Of a stretch of 64,000 nt of DNA, positions 44,185-53,676 are shown in pieces; the first letter of the stretch is position 1; every line of letters starts with the position of its first letter. The stretch is from Microbacterium dauci (GTDB taxonomy: Bacteria; Actinomycetota; Actinomycetes; Actinomycetales; Microbacteriaceae). Position numbers and translations under genes: made by a program. The stretch is taken from positions 248,001 through 312,000 of the forward strand of contig NZ_JASJND010000001.1 in assembly GCF_030065535.1 (NCBI RefSeq). The letters run 5' to 3'. The notes below the pieces were generated by a model. It saw only the letters and a program-made list of their open reading frames with translations. It was not told the DNA's origin and searched no databases.

Positions 44185-45828
44185 TCAGGCGGCGTGCAGG
44201 CCGTCGGCGTCGAGGATCGTGTAGCTGTACCCCTGCTCGGCGAGGAACCGCTGCCGATTCTGGGCGAAGTCCTGGTCGACCGTGTCGCGCGCGATCAGCG
44301 TGTAGAAGCTCGCCTTGTGGCCGTTCGACTTCGGGCGCAGTAGACGGCCCAGGCGCTGTGCCTCTTCCTGCCGCGAACCGAACGAGCCGGACACCTGGAT
44401 GGCAACCGACGCATCGGGCAGGTCGATGGAGAAGTTTGCGACCTTCGAGACGACGAGCACCGGGATCTTCGCGGTGCGGAACGCGTCGAACAGCTCCTCG
44501 CGCTCGTCCACGGCCGTCGATCCGGTGATCTTCGGTGCGCCGAGCGCGTCGGAAAGCACGTCGATCTGGTCGAGATACTGCCCGATCACGAGGATCTGCT
44601 CGCCCTCGTGCTTCGCGACGAGGTCCCGCACGACATCGATCTTCGCGTGCGCGGTCGCCGCGAGCCGGTAGCGCTCGTCGTCGGCGGATGCCGCGTACTC
44701 GAGGCGATCCGACGCGGGTAGGTCGATGCGCACCTCGTAGCAGACGGCGGGGGAGATGAAGCCCTGTGCCTCGATCTCCTTCCAGGGCGCGTCGAACCGC
44801 TTCGGCCCGATGAGGCTGAACACGTCGCCCTCGCGGCCGTCTTCGCGCACCAGCGTCGCGGTCAGGCCGAGGCGGCGGCGCGCCTGCAGATCGGCGGTCA
44901 GCTTGAACACCGGGGCGGGCAGCAGGTGCACCTCGTCGTAGACGATGAGGCCCCAGTCGAGCGCATCGAGGAGCGCGAGGTGGGCGTACTCGCCTTTCCG
45001 CTTGGCGGTGAGGATCTGGTAGGTCGCGATCGTGACCGGCTTGACCTCTTTGGCCTGTCCCGAGTACTCGCCGATCTCCTCCGGCGTGAGCGACGTGCGC
45101 TTGAGGAGCTCGTCGCGCCACTGCCGCGCGCTCACCGTGTTCGTCACGAGGATGAGCGTCGTCGTCTTGGTGTCGGCCATGGCTGCGGCACCCACGAGCG
45201 TCTTGCCGGCACCGCACGGGAGGACGACGACGCCGGAGCCGCCTTCGCTGAAGATGTCGACGGCCTTCCGCTGGTATGGGCGCAGCGTCCACCCGTCCTC
45301 GGTGAGGTCGATCTCGTGCGGCGTGCCGGGAGTGAAGCCCGCGTGGTCCTCTGCCGGCCATCCGATCTTCAGCAGCTCCTGCTTGATCTGTCCGCGCGCC
45401 CACGCGTCGATGACGTAGGTGTCCTGCGACGGGTGCGCGATGAGGAGCGGCTGGATGCGTCGGTTCCGCGCGATCTCGGCGAGGACGGCGGCATCCGTCG
45501 ACCGGAGAATCAGCGTGCCCTCGTCGTCGCGCTCGATGACGAGACGGCCGTAGCGGTGCACGGTCTCGCGGATGTCGATCGACACCGACGGTGGCACCGG
45601 GAACTTCGCCCACCGTTCGAGCGTTGCGAGCATGTCTTCGGCGTCGTGTCCCGCGGCGCGCGCGTTCCACAGCCCCAGCCGGGTGATCCGGTAGGTGTGG
45701 ATGTGCTCTGGCGCCCGCTCCAGCTCGGCGAAGATCGCGAGCTCGTGGCGCGCGTTCTCCGCGTCGGGGTGCGCCACTTCGAGCAGCACGGTGCGGTCGC
45801 TCTGGACGATGAGGGGGCCGTCAGCCAT
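44185..45828 (-). CDS. DNA repair helicase XPB
   Basis: The 547-residue protein is a bacterial XPB-type superfamily 2 helicase. It has an N-terminal damage-recognition-like domain, Walker A LPCGAGKTLVGA, the DEVH box LIVYDEVHLLPAP, LGLTATLVRED, and the C-terminal lobe with RQEEAQRLGRLLRPK. Actinobacterial XPB unwinds DNA 3' to 5' and is thought to act in repair, alone or with a nuclease partner. The gene immediately upstream on the same strand encodes its usual helicase-associated companion, 40 bp away. The start codon is ATG 45828. Confidence 0.93.
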   Translation of the reverse strand: MADGPLIVQSDRTVLLEVAHPDAENARHELAIFAELERAPEHIHTYRITRLGLWNARAAGHDAEDMLATLERWAKFPVPPSVSIDIRETVHRYGRLVIERDDEGTLILRSTDAAVLAEIARNRRIQPLLIAHPSQDTYVIDAWARGQIKQELLKIGWPAEDHAGFTPGTPHEIDLTEDGWTLRPYQRKAVDIFSEGGSGVVVLPCGAGKTLVGAAAMADTKTTTLILVTNTVSARQWRDELLKRTSLTPEEIGEYSGQAKEVKPVTIATYQILTAKRKGEYAHLALLDALDWGLIVYDEVHLLPAPVFKLTADLQARRRLGLTATLVREDGREGDVFSLIGPKRFDAPWKEIEAQGFISPAVCYEVRIDLPASDRLEYAASADDERYRLAATAHAKIDVVRDLVAKHEGEQILVIGQYLDQIDVLSDALGAPKITGSTAVDEREELFDAFRTAKIPVLVVSKVANFSIDLPDASVAIQVSGSFGSRQEEAQRLGRLLRPKSNGHKASFYTLIARDTVDQDFAQNRQRFLAEQGYSYTILDADGLHAA

Positions 45829-45868
45829 AACGGGTCAGTCTAACGGCCTTCGGTGAACGGCCGGGCCG

Positions 45869-47563
45869 TCAGGCCGGTCGCACGCTGACGATGCTCGCCA
45901 GCGGGAGCGTGCGTTCGACGTCGGCTGCGCGGTCGCGCCCCCGCAGACGTCCGCCGCCGAGTCCGGCTGCCTCCACGGTGACCTCGCGGGTCGATCCGTC
46001 GGGCAGCTGCACCACGATGACGACGACGGAGCGGGTGCGCACGGCGTGCTCGAGTTCACGCTCGAGCCATGCGGCATCCGCATCGTCCGAGGTGCTCGCT
46101 CGGAGGCGTTCGAGCAACGGTGCGTAGCGTTCGACGGGAGTGGGAGCGGGCGCCCCCTCGCCGCCCGCGTGATGCCGGTCGAGCGCGCGCGGATTGCCGT
46201 CCGCGTCGACTGCGAGCACCGGATACCGGGCGTCCGCGAGCATCCAGAAGGTCGTGTCGACACCGGTGCGGCTGAGGAGGTGGTCGCCCTCGGGAATGAG
46301 GCCCAGGGGCCGGAGTGCCTGATCGACCGCGAGGGCGTCGAGCAGGTCGCGGTCACCGGTGATGCGGGTGTGCCCCTGCCAGTTCGGGCCGACGCGGAGC
46401 GCACCGTGTCGCGCTGCGGCACGTTCGATCTCGTACGCGAGCGGCTGCGGTACGCCGGTGAGCGAGAGCCCACCGATGAACTCGGTGAGGGATGCCGCCG
46501 TCTCGCCGGCGGCGAGCGCGGCGCCGATCGTGTCGGCGGTGAAGCGGTAGGACGATGCCTGTGCGCGGGACTCGCGCCGCGCCATCGTCCGCAGGCGCAG
46601 GTCGAGCCGCGGCTCGAGCGGCCCGGGCGAGATGGCGGTGAGATCGTTCTGCAGGTAGACCTTGTCGACCTCGTGGGGGAGCAGCGCCTGGAGCGCATCG
46701 ATGTCGGCGTCGCCGCCTGTCGCGAGCCCGGAGGCCCACGAGGGAGACGAGCCGTCGGCGCTCAGCAGTGCCCACTGCCGCCACTCCGCGGCCAGCCTGG
46801 TCACGCGTTCTGGCCAAGACGCGTCGAACGGGACGGCACCCGGCCATTCGGCGGGTGCGCGCCAGCCGCCGTCCATACCGCGGAGTGCGGGTGGCAATGC
46901 GTCGCGCAGGCGCTCGGCGACGAGCTCCCAGCGGTGCACCGTCCGTGTCCGGAGCCATTCGGCGCCGTCGTCGGTGATGAGCCAGGTGCGCTCGCGGTCG
47001 ACCAGCAGACCCGCGGTCACGGCGATCGCGACGAGTTCATCCGCGTCGGTGCCGGTCCGAGCCGCGCCGATCTCGACGAGACGGCGGCGGTCGGTGGCGC
47101 TGAGTGCACCCGTGCCGATCCTCCCCAGCGGGCTGACGGTGGCGCTGTGCAGGATGTCGGCGAGGGATGCCGCGGCTTCGAAAGCCCGCTCCGCCGCGGC
47201 TTCGTCGCTCTCGGGTGCGCCGTCGAACAGGACGGCGGGCTCGACCGGGGACACCTGATCCAGCGCCGTCGCCACGGCTTCGAACGGGCGACCGCCGTCG
47301 TCGACGAGTGCGAGCGCGGTCAGGGACGCCAACAGTGCCGGCGTCGCGGCGTCGGGTGCGCGGAGCGCGCACAGCTCGGCATCACTCAGTGCCGAGACCG
47401 CGCGCGTCACGTGGGTCGGGTCGAGGAGCGCTTCAGCGACGTCGAAGAAGTCCGCCCACGTGGCGGTCGGCGACACCTGTCGGGCGGTGAAGAGGCCCGC
47501 GAGCGCATCGGTGTCGAGCTGCGCGAGGTGCGTCGCGAGCGTCCGAGCGTCCGTGGCCGTCAC
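45869..47563 (-). CDS. Helicase-associated domain protein (XPB/Ssl2 partner)
   Basis: The 564-residue protein belongs to the helicase-associated family found beside XPB in Actinobacteria. The N-terminal half is helical with winged-helix-like repeats (HLAQLDTDALAGLFTARQ, TGLLVDRERTWLITDDGAEWL). The C-terminal part contains VYLQNDLTAISPGPLEPRLDLRLRTMA, the helicase C-terminal domain-3 signature. It has no Walker motifs, so it is not itself a helicase. Its role is inferred from the conserved pairing. It starts one base after the stop of a small membrane-protein gene and so is in one operon with it. Confidence 0.85.
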   Translation of the reverse strand: MTATDARTLATHLAQLDTDALAGLFTARQVSPTATWADFFDVAEALLDPTHVTRAVSALSDAELCALRAPDAATPALLASLTALALVDDGGRPFEAVATALDQVSPVEPAVLFDGAPESDEAAAERAFEAAASLADILHSATVSPLGRIGTGALSATDRRRLVEIGAARTGTDADELVAIAVTAGLLVDRERTWLITDDGAEWLRTRTVHRWELVAERLRDALPPALRGMDGGWRAPAEWPGAVPFDASWPERVTRLAAEWRQWALLSADGSSPSWASGLATGGDADIDALQALLPHEVDKVYLQNDLTAISPGPLEPRLDLRLRTMARRESRAQASSYRFTADTIGAALAAGETAASLTEFIGGLSLTGVPQPLAYEIERAAARHGALRVGPNWQGHTRITGDRDLLDALAVDQALRPLGLIPEGDHLLSRTGVDTTFWMLADARYPVLAVDADGNPRALDRHHAGGEGAPAPTPVERYAPLLERLRASTSDDADAAWLERELEHAVRTRSVVVIVVQLPDGSTREVTVEAAGLGGGRLRGRDRAADVERTLPLASIVSVRPA

Positions 47564-47564
47564 G

Positions 47565-47843
47565 TCAGCGGCCCTTGTTCGCGCGCGCCCTTCTGACGAA
47601 CGTCATGATGAGCAGCGCGACCAGGAGCGCGAACGCGACCGGCGGAGCGACGTAGACGACCATCGCGACGACCGGCCAGGCCCCCGTCGCGAAATCGGCC
47701 TGCTGCATGCCGCCCGCGGACGTGCCGATGATGATCGCGAGGAAGCACGCGATCGAGAGCACCAGTAGCCCCAGCGACATGAACGCCAGGACGCGGTCGA
47801 TCCGGCGGACCGGCAGATCGCCGGGCGAGGGAGATGTGCTCAT
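47565..47843 (-). CDS. Small membrane protein upstream of the XPB operon
   Basis: The 92-residue protein has two membrane helices (VLAFMSLGLLVLSIACFLAIIIG and WPVVAMVVYVAPPVAFALLVALLIMTFV) and a basic tail (RRARANKGR). No function is known to me. It is the first gene of the run that includes the helicase-associated protein and XPB. It is divergent from the cold-shock gene over 104 bp. Confidence 0.75.
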   Translation of the reverse strand: MSTSPSPGDLPVRRIDRVLAFMSLGLLVLSIACFLAIIIGTSAGGMQQADFATGAWPVVAMVVYVAPPVAFALLVALLIMTFVRRARANKGR

Positions 47844-47947
47844 CCGATCAGAGTAGCGGCTCGTCGAGGTGCCGTAGGCTGGTGGCCGGGCTGAGAGGGT
47901 CCGATTTTTCCATGCCCGCGTGCGGGCTCGAGCTGCGAGGTTGCGAC

Positions 47948-48331
47948 ATGCCCACCGGCAAGGTCAGGTTCTACGACGAGGCGAAGGGGTTCGGCTTCAT
48001 CACCACCGATGACGGCCAGGACGTCTTCCTGCACGCGACGGCGCTTCCCGCCGGGACCGAGACGATGAAGACGGGGACTCGCCTCGAGTTCGGCGTCGCG
48101 GACGGCCGTCGCGGCCTGCAGGCACTCGCGGTGCGGGTGCTCGACGCGCCGGTCAGCCTCAGCAAGCGCAACCGCCCCAAGGCCGACGACATGGCGGTCA
48201 TCGTCGAGGACGTCGTGAAGCTGCTCGACGGTATCGGCGGCGATCTGCGCCATGGCCGCTACCCGAGCGCGTCGCACGGCAAGAAGGTCGCCGCGATCCT
48301 GCGCAAGGTCGCTGATGACCTCGACGCCTGA
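47948..48331 (+). CDS. Cold-shock domain protein with C-terminal extension
   Basis: The 127-residue protein has an N-terminal cold-shock domain ([26 protein letters not shown]) and a ~60-residue extension (DDMAVIVEDVVKLLDGIGGDLRHGRYPSASHGKKVAAILRKVADDL-type) that looks helical. This extended type is common in Actinobacteria. A TAGGCT box at 47875-47880 would give a ~65-nt leader with GC-rich hairpins, in keeping with post-transcriptional control. The last 17 nt overlap the next gene. Confidence 0.92.
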   Translation: MPTGKVRFYDEAKGFGFITTDDGQDVFLHATALPAGTETMKTGTRLEFGVADGRRGLQALAVRVLDAPVSLSKRNRPKADDMAVIVEDVVKLLDGIGGDLRHGRYPSASHGKKVAAILRKVADDLDA

Positions 48332-49076
48332 GTTCGACGCCGAGGCGTCGGACGCGCCCGAGGTTGCTGCCGCCGAGACGGACGCGGTGATCGAATCGAT
48401 CACGGTGACCGACGTCGAAACCGTCGCCCCCGTGGTCTCCGACGACGCGGATGCCGCGCCGGCCTCCGATGGCGCGGATGCCGCGCCGGTCGACGCGGAG
48501 CCGACGTCGTCGATCGAGCCGGTCGATCCCGACCCGCGCCTGTTCGAGGCGTACGACCTGGCGCGCGCCGCGCTCGCCGAGGTCACCCCCGCGACGTCGA
48601 TCGGCGACCCTGCGGGCTACGCCATCGAGGACGGCGGGGTCGTCTCGCTGCGCTTCGCGAACCGACTGGCGGGCTACCCCGGTTGGTACTGGACCGTGAG
48701 CGTCGCAGTGGTCGAGGGCGCCGAGCCGACCGTGCTCGAAGTCGAACTGCTTCCCGGCGACGGTGCACTCCTCGCGCCGGAGTGGCTGCCCTGGGCGGAG
48801 CGCCTCGCGGAGTACCAGGCGGCGCAGGCAGCTGCAGCAGCCGAGGACGATGACGCCGATGAGGACGTGGACGACGCGGACGACGACGAGGATGCCGCCG
48901 ACTTCGAGAGCGACGGATCCCCGATCCTCCACGCCGGTGACGTCGACGGCGTCGACATCGACGAACTCGATGACGAAGCGGACGAGGAAGACTCCGAAGA
49001 GGACGACGACTCTGACGATGACGATGACGCCGACGAGGACGACTCCGACGACGAGGAAGAGCTGCGCGAGTATTGA
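48315..49076 (+). CDS. DUF3027 protein with acidic tail
   Basis: The 253-residue protein begins with an acidic Ala-rich region and contains the DUF3027 block (FEAYDLARAALAEVTPATSIGDPAGYAIEDGGVVSLRFANRLAGYPGWYWTVSVA-type). It ends in a ~90-residue Asp/Glu-rich tail. The family is actinobacterial and of unknown function. Its start lies 17 nt inside the cold-shock gene, and the pair is often conserved. The acidic tail could bind RNA-polymerase or ribosomal basic surfaces, but that is a guess. Confidence 0.85.
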   Translation: MTSTPEFDAEASDAPEVAAAETDAVIESITVTDVETVAPVVSDDADAAPASDGADAAPVDAEPTSSIEPVDPDPRLFEAYDLARAALAEVTPATSIGDPAGYAIEDGGVVSLRFANRLAGYPGWYWTVSVAVVEGAEPTVLEVELLPGDGALLAPEWLPWAERLAEYQAAQAAAAAEDDDADEDVDDADDDEDAADFESDGSPILHAGDVDGVDIDELDDEADEEDSEEDDDSDDDDDADEDDSDDEEELREY

Positions 49077-49093
49077 ACCGAGCCCCTCGAATG

Positions 49094-49130
49094 ACGGACG
49101 CCCCCGAGCTTCGGCTTCGGGGGCGTCCGT
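49094..49130. terminator. Bidirectional terminator between the DUF3027 gene and serC
   Basis: ACGGACGCCCCCGA and its exact reverse complement form a 14-bp stem with a 9-nt loop, followed on the plus strand by TGTTTC. It separates two convergent genes. Confidence 0.85.
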
Positions 49131-49143
49131 TGTTTCGCTGTGG

Positions 49144-50271
<1,128 letters not shown>

Positions 50272-50364
50272 CTAGGGCGCGGGCCTCGGCGGTCCCGCGC
50301 TCGTGACGCTCCGCGACAGTCGCCCGTACCGCCTCGCGGCGGCCTTCACCGAGACGCGACCGGA

Positions 50365-50370
50365 TAGGCT
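50365..50370 (+). promoter_or_regulatory. -10 box for the DtxR-type regulator gene
   Basis: TAGGCT gives a leader of about 28 nt with GAGAAGG as Shine-Dalgarno, so this gene is probably not leaderless, unlike dxr and truB. Confidence 0.45.
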
Positions 50371-50405
50371 GGACGTCGATCGACCCCCGCGCGAGAAGGC
50401 ATGTG

Positions 50406-51110
50406 ATGACCGACCTCATCGACACCACCGAGATGTATCTGCGGACGATCCTCGAGCTCGAGGAAGAGGGCATCATGCCCCTGCGTGCCCGGATCTCGGA
50501 GCGTCTCGGCCACTCCGGCCCCACCGTCTCCCAGACGATCGGCCGCATGGAGCGCGACGGACTCGTCGTCGTGACCGAGGTCCGCAAGCTCGAACTCACC
50601 GACACCGGCCGGCAGAAGGCCGTCGACGTGATGCGCAAGCACCGGTTGGCGGAGCGACTGCTGAGCGATGTCATCGGTTTGGACTGGGCGTACGTCCACG
50701 AAGAGGCCTGCCGGTGGGAGCACGTGATGAGCGAGCTCGTCGAGCGCCGACTCATCGAGCTGCTCGATCACCCGACCGAGTCGCCCTACGGCAACCCGAT
50801 CCCGGGGCTGGACCAGCTCGGCGATGTCGCGGCGGCCACCTTCGAGTCCGGCGTCGTCGGTCTCGTACGTCGCCTCGACGAAGCGGGCGGACCGATCACC
50901 GGCAGCATCCGCCGCCTCGCGGAGCCCGTGCAGGTCGACCCGGAGCTGCTGACCCAGCTCCGCGACGCCGGCGTCGTGCCGGGCGCAACCGGCTCGTTCC
51001 GGTACAGCGAGGGGTACGTCCTCGTCGAAATGGACGGTGCCGCCGAGGCGCTCGAGCTGCCCGTCGAAGTCGCCTCGCACCTCTTCATCGTCGACGCACG
51101 CACCGTCTGA
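50406..51110 (+). CDS. Metal-dependent transcriptional regulator, DtxR/IdeR type
   Basis: The 234-residue repressor has an N-terminal winged helix, a dimerisation domain and a C-terminal SH3-like domain. With the start at ATG 50406, the ligand residues fall on DtxR numbering: Met10, His79, Glu83, His98, Cys102, Glu105 and His106 (HEEACRWEHVMS). Cys102 marks the iron-type (DtxR/IdeR) rather than the manganese-type MntR. A GTG three bases earlier is the alternative start. It should repress iron-uptake genes when Fe2+ is plentiful. No iron gene lies adjacent. Confidence 0.92.
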   Translation: MTDLIDTTEMYLRTILELEEEGIMPLRARISERLGHSGPTVSQTIGRMERDGLVVVTEVRKLELTDTGRQKAVDVMRKHRLAERLLSDVIGLDWAYVHEEACRWEHVMSELVERRLIELLDHPTESPYGNPIPGLDQLGDVAAATFESGVVGLVRRLDEAGGPITGSIRRLAEPVQVDPELLTQLRDAGVVPGATGSFRYSEGYVLVEMDGAAEALELPVEVASHLFIVDARTV

Positions 51111-51345
51111 TCGCGCGCCGCGATCCTGGGAGGTCGCGGCGCTGACATGCCCGAAGCGTGACTTATTCGTTACCTTCGGGTAGCCTCGGAGAGTCCAACG
51201 GCGAGAAGCCCGCCACGGACCGCTTCGCGAGTTGCCTTTCCGGCTCGTCATTCGCGCGGTGACACCCGTACATCTGTGCCCGACACTGAGTGCCGACGAG
51301 CCAGCATCGCGCCCCCCCTGCGATGCGAAGGCGCCGGAGGATAGC
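51111..51345 (+). promoter_or_regulatory. Long leader region of the M23 endopeptidase gene
   Basis: The 235-bp gap contains a possible stem GTCC...GGCG-AGAAG-CCCGCC...GGAC near 51194-51222 and an in-frame ATG at 51232 without Shine-Dalgarno. Cell-wall hydrolase genes in this group often carry cyclic di-AMP riboswitches, but I do not find the conserved ydaO segments. I call it an unassigned leader. Confidence 0.4.
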
Positions 51346-52194
51346 TTGGCTGAACAGTTCCACCCGTCGACGGAAGTCTCTGAGACGTCGACCCCCTCAC
51401 GAAGCTCGCGTCTGCTTCGCCGCCGCGCCGCGAAGGCGCCCGCGAACCGTGCCGCGTCGAACCGCCCGCACCCCGTCCGCAGCTTCGTCACCCTCGCCGC
51501 CGTCGCCGGCATGGTCGCGACCGTCGCGATTCCCGCATTCGTCGCCGCCGAATCCGGTGACGTCGCAGAGGCCCGCACATTGCAGCAGATCTCCGCAGAC
51601 GGCGCGCAGTCACTCGTCGTCGCCTCCGAGGCCACCCCTGAGGCCCTCGAGCGCGGTGGCTACTCCGCCACGACGCCCGAGGAGATCCAGGAGAAGAAGG
51701 ACAAGGAAGCCGCCGAAGCCGCGGCCAAGGCTGCGCTCGCCGCCCGCCTGTCGTCCGGATCGACCACCTCGTTCTCGTCCGCGGTCCCGCTCGTCGCCCC
51801 GGGGTCCGGCATCGTCCGCCGACCGCTCGCGCACTTCAACAACTTCGGCACCCCGTACGCCGGGCACAAGGGCACCGACTACATGGTCGGCTCCGGCGAG
51901 GGCATCTACTCCGTCGCCGACGGCACCGTCGTCGCATCGTCCGAGGCGGGCCCCGGTTGGGGTGTCTACGTGAAGGTCGCCCACAACATCGGCGGCAAGA
52001 GCGTCACCTCGCTGTACGCGCACATGTCCTACGGCACTCGCCGCGTCGCTGTCGGCGACACCGTCTCGGCCGGGCAGCTGATCGGCCAGGTCGGTGCCAC
52101 CGGTCGTGCCAACGGATCGCACCTGCACCTCGAGATCCGGGTGAACAACGGCTACGTCAACGCCGAGTCCTGGCTGCAGGCCAACGCCGGCTGA
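51346..52194 (+). CDS. M23 family metalloendopeptidase (peptidoglycan hydrolase)
   Basis: The 282-residue protein has a basic Ser/Arg-rich start, a membrane or signal segment (SFVTLAAVAGMVATVAIPAFVAA), and a coiled, charged spacer (EEIQEKKDKEAAEAAAKAALAARL). The LytM/M23 domain follows, with zinc ligands in GHKGTDYMV and SHLHLEIRVN. It cuts peptide cross-links in the cell wall. I chose TTG 51346, which has GGAGGAT upstream; an ATG 38 codons earlier lacks a Shine-Dalgarno and adds improbable sequence. A probable small-ORF transcript follows. Confidence 0.88.
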   Translation: MAEQFHPSTEVSETSTPSRSSRLLRRRAAKAPANRAASNRPHPVRSFVTLAAVAGMVATVAIPAFVAAESGDVAEARTLQQISADGAQSLVVASEATPEALERGGYSATTPEEIQEKKDKEAAEAAAKAALAARLSSGSTTSFSSAVPLVAPGSGIVRRPLAHFNNFGTPYAGHKGTDYMVGSGEGIYSVADGTVVASSEAGPGWGVYVKVAHNIGGKSVTSLYAHMSYGTRRVAVGDTVSAGQLIGQVGATGRANGSHLHLEIRVNNGYVNAESWLQANAG

Positions 52195-52245
52195 CGACAC
52201 GCGGCATCCGTTCGCTTCCTGTTCGCCCCGCGGTACAGCGGGGTG

Positions 52246-52251
52246 TAATAC
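52246..52251 (+). promoter_or_regulatory. Possible -10 box for the small His-rich ORF transcript
   Basis: TAATAC follows the GC hairpin CCCCGC-GGTACA-GCGGGG. A weak TTCGCC -35 lies 18 bp upstream. Transcription from here to the terminator at 52415 would give an RNA of about 160 nt. Confidence 0.4.
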
Positions 52252-52288
52252 CCTGACCCCGACGCTCGTTCGAGCCGAGGGGAAGCCG

Positions 52289-52402
52289 ATGGACACTCAA
52301 CCCCGCATTCGCAACCGGAATGCGCTAGGTCGTTATGTCCTGCGGCATCACGTGCACCACTGCCACGACCTCGGTCGTGTGAACGAAGGCGCTGTCTCAT
52401 GA
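52289..52402 (+). CDS. Small ORF encoding a 37-residue His-rich peptide
   Basis: An ATG with the Shine-Dalgarno-like GAGGGGAAG upstream opens a 38-codon frame. The peptide begins MDTQPRIRNRNALGRY and has the run RHHVHHCHD, with five His and one Cys in seven positions; it ends EGAVS. The stop codon TGA lies in the loop and 3' arm of a strong intrinsic terminator. It could be a real small metal-binding protein, a leader peptide that senses histidine supply, or only the visible part of a small RNA. The downstream gene is an HNH nuclease, not a histidine gene, so no textbook attenuation target exists here. Confidence 0.5.
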   Translation: MDTQPRIRNRNALGRYVLRHHVHHCHDLGRVNEGAVS

Positions 52403-52415
52403 CAGCGCCTTTTTT
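52386..52415 (+). terminator. Strong intrinsic terminator after the small ORF
   Basis: AAGGCGCTGTC and GACAGCGCCTT form a perfect 11-bp stem with loop TCAT, and six T residues end and follow the 3' arm. It is the best rho-independent terminator in the window and marks the 3' end of a short transcript. Confidence 0.95.
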
Positions 52416-52499
52416 CGTCCCTGCGCACCCTCAGCACGCATGCGCGTCGCGAACCGGACAACCGCTGAAGCCGTCACGGCCGTTCGAGAGGACACCCCT

Positions 52500-52997
52500 A
52501 TGCGCACCCTGGTGCTGAACGCTGGATACGAACCCCTGGCCGTCGTGTCGTTCAAACGAGCGCTCGTGCTCGTCATGACCGATAAGGCCACCATCATCGA
52601 GCGGGTGGAGGACGACCCGGTCTGGGCTGCACACGACGTGTACGACCGACCGGCCGTGATCCTCCTCACCCGCTACGTGCGCATCCCGGGGAGCAGACGC
52701 GTGCCGGTCACCCGACGCGGCGTCCTGCGCCGTGACGGACACCGCTGCGCCTACTGCGGCAAGGGCGCGACCACGATCGACCACGTCCTGCCGCGTTCGC
52801 GCGGCGGGGCGGACTCGTGGGAGAACCTCGTCGCGGCGTGCCTGCGCTGCAACAACATGAAGGGCGACCGCACCCCGCAGGAGATGCGCTGGGAGCTGCG
52901 GTGGCTGCCGATGCCGCCGCACGGCGCACAGTGGCGGGTGCGCGGCACCGAGCGCACCGACCCGGCCTGGGAGCCGTACCTGGCGCTCGCAGCCTAG
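52500..52997 (+). CDS. HNH endonuclease domain protein
   Basis: The 165-residue protein begins MRTLVLNAGYEPLAVVSFKRA and has a C-terminal HNH module with CAYCGKG, TIDHVLPRSRGG and CLRCNNMKGDRTP, giving two CxxC zinc pairs and the catalytic DH. This family is ubiquitous as a single chromosomal gene in Actinobacteria and related to McrA-type nucleases; its biological role is unclear. The ATG at 52500 follows GAGAGGACACC. The frame upstream is part of the leader and not conserved in style. Confidence 0.92.
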   Translation: MRTLVLNAGYEPLAVVSFKRALVLVMTDKATIIERVEDDPVWAAHDVYDRPAVILLTRYVRIPGSRRVPVTRRGVLRRDGHRCAYCGKGATTIDHVLPRSRGGADSWENLVAACLRCNNMKGDRTPQEMRWELRWLPMPPHGAQWRVRGTERTDPAWEPYLALAA

Positions 52998-53019
52998 GCG
53001 TCAGCCGGCCGGAGCGCGT

Positions 53020-53676
53020 TCACCCGGGGAGGGTCGTGCGTGCCCAACCCGCCTCTTCGCGCGTGTACGCGATGCGGCGGCTCGCGGCATCCGGGTTAGA
53101 CACCCAGAACACCAGCCGGTGGGGCGTGACGGCGAATCCCACCCATTCCTCCGGGGGCGTGAACACGGGCTGCTCGGCACCGCCGTGCGCGCTTAGGAAG
53201 TTCCGCCACCGCGCGCGCCGCTCGGCGAGTGGCCGCTGCGCGAACTCCGCCGTGTTCTGCCAGGCGAGCTGCTGCAGATACGGAGAGCGGTGCCGGTAGG
53301 CCGCGTCGGATTCGGTGCGAGGCGAGCGCCGCGCCGTTCCCTGGACGATGAGTTGGCGCGTGACACCGGGCCACAGGATGGTGAGAGCGACCCCGGGTGA
53401 GGCGGCGAGCTCGGCGACCTTGCGGCTGTTCGCATCGGTGTGGAAGAAGAAGCGCTCGCCGTCGTAATCGCTGAGCATCGTGGTCCGAGCGTCGGGCAGG
53501 CCGTCGAGGCCCACGGTCGACACCGTCATCAGCATGCGGTCCTCGCCGGGCCCGGGCAGCCACGCCGCGGCGAGGGCGAGGGGGTCGGCCGCCGGTGTGT
53601 CGGACTGCACAGGATCGGTGTCGTGATCGATCACGACGGCGGTGGGCGGAATGCCGGGGGAGTACGAGGCGGTCAC
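53020..53676 (-). CDS. Pyridoxamine 5'-phosphate oxidase family flavoprotein
   Basis: The 218-residue protein has the PNPOx split-barrel signature: GLPDARTTMLSDYDGERFFFHTDANSRKVAELAASPGVALTILWP-type core, then RQLIVQGTARR. FMN should bind through the Arg/Lys in SRKVAEL. It is shorter in the C-terminal substrate loop than PdxH, so the substrate may not be pyridoxamine phosphate. The GTG start overlaps the stop of the creatininase-like gene by 4 nt, placing it last in the three-gene unit with the FAD oxidase. That context suggests a catabolic oxidoreductase. Confidence 0.82.
   Translation of the reverse strand: MTASYSPGIPPTAVVIDHDTDPVQSDTPAADPLALAAAWLPGPGEDRMLMTVSTVGLDGLPDARTTMLSDYDGERFFFHTDANSRKVAELAASPGVALTILWPGVTRQLIVQGTARRSPRTESDAAYRHRSPYLQQLAWQNTAEFAQRPLAERRARWRNFLSAHGGAEQPVFTPPEEWVGFAVTPHRLVFWVSNPDAASRRIAYTREEAGWARTTLPG

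Noticed and set aside
51111..51345. A cyclic di-AMP (ydaO) riboswitch before the M23 gene
   Set aside because: I could not find the conserved ydaO core segments, so only an unassigned leader is reported.
52289..52415. A histidine operon attenuator
   Set aside because: The His codons and terminator fit the pattern, but the next gene is an HNH nuclease with its own Shine-Dalgarno and no histidine gene is in reach. I kept it as an open finding instead.
52195..52425. SRP RNA, tmRNA, RNase P RNA or 6S RNA as the short transcript
   Set aside because: The conserved sequence cores of these RNAs are not present, and the size does not fit the last three.
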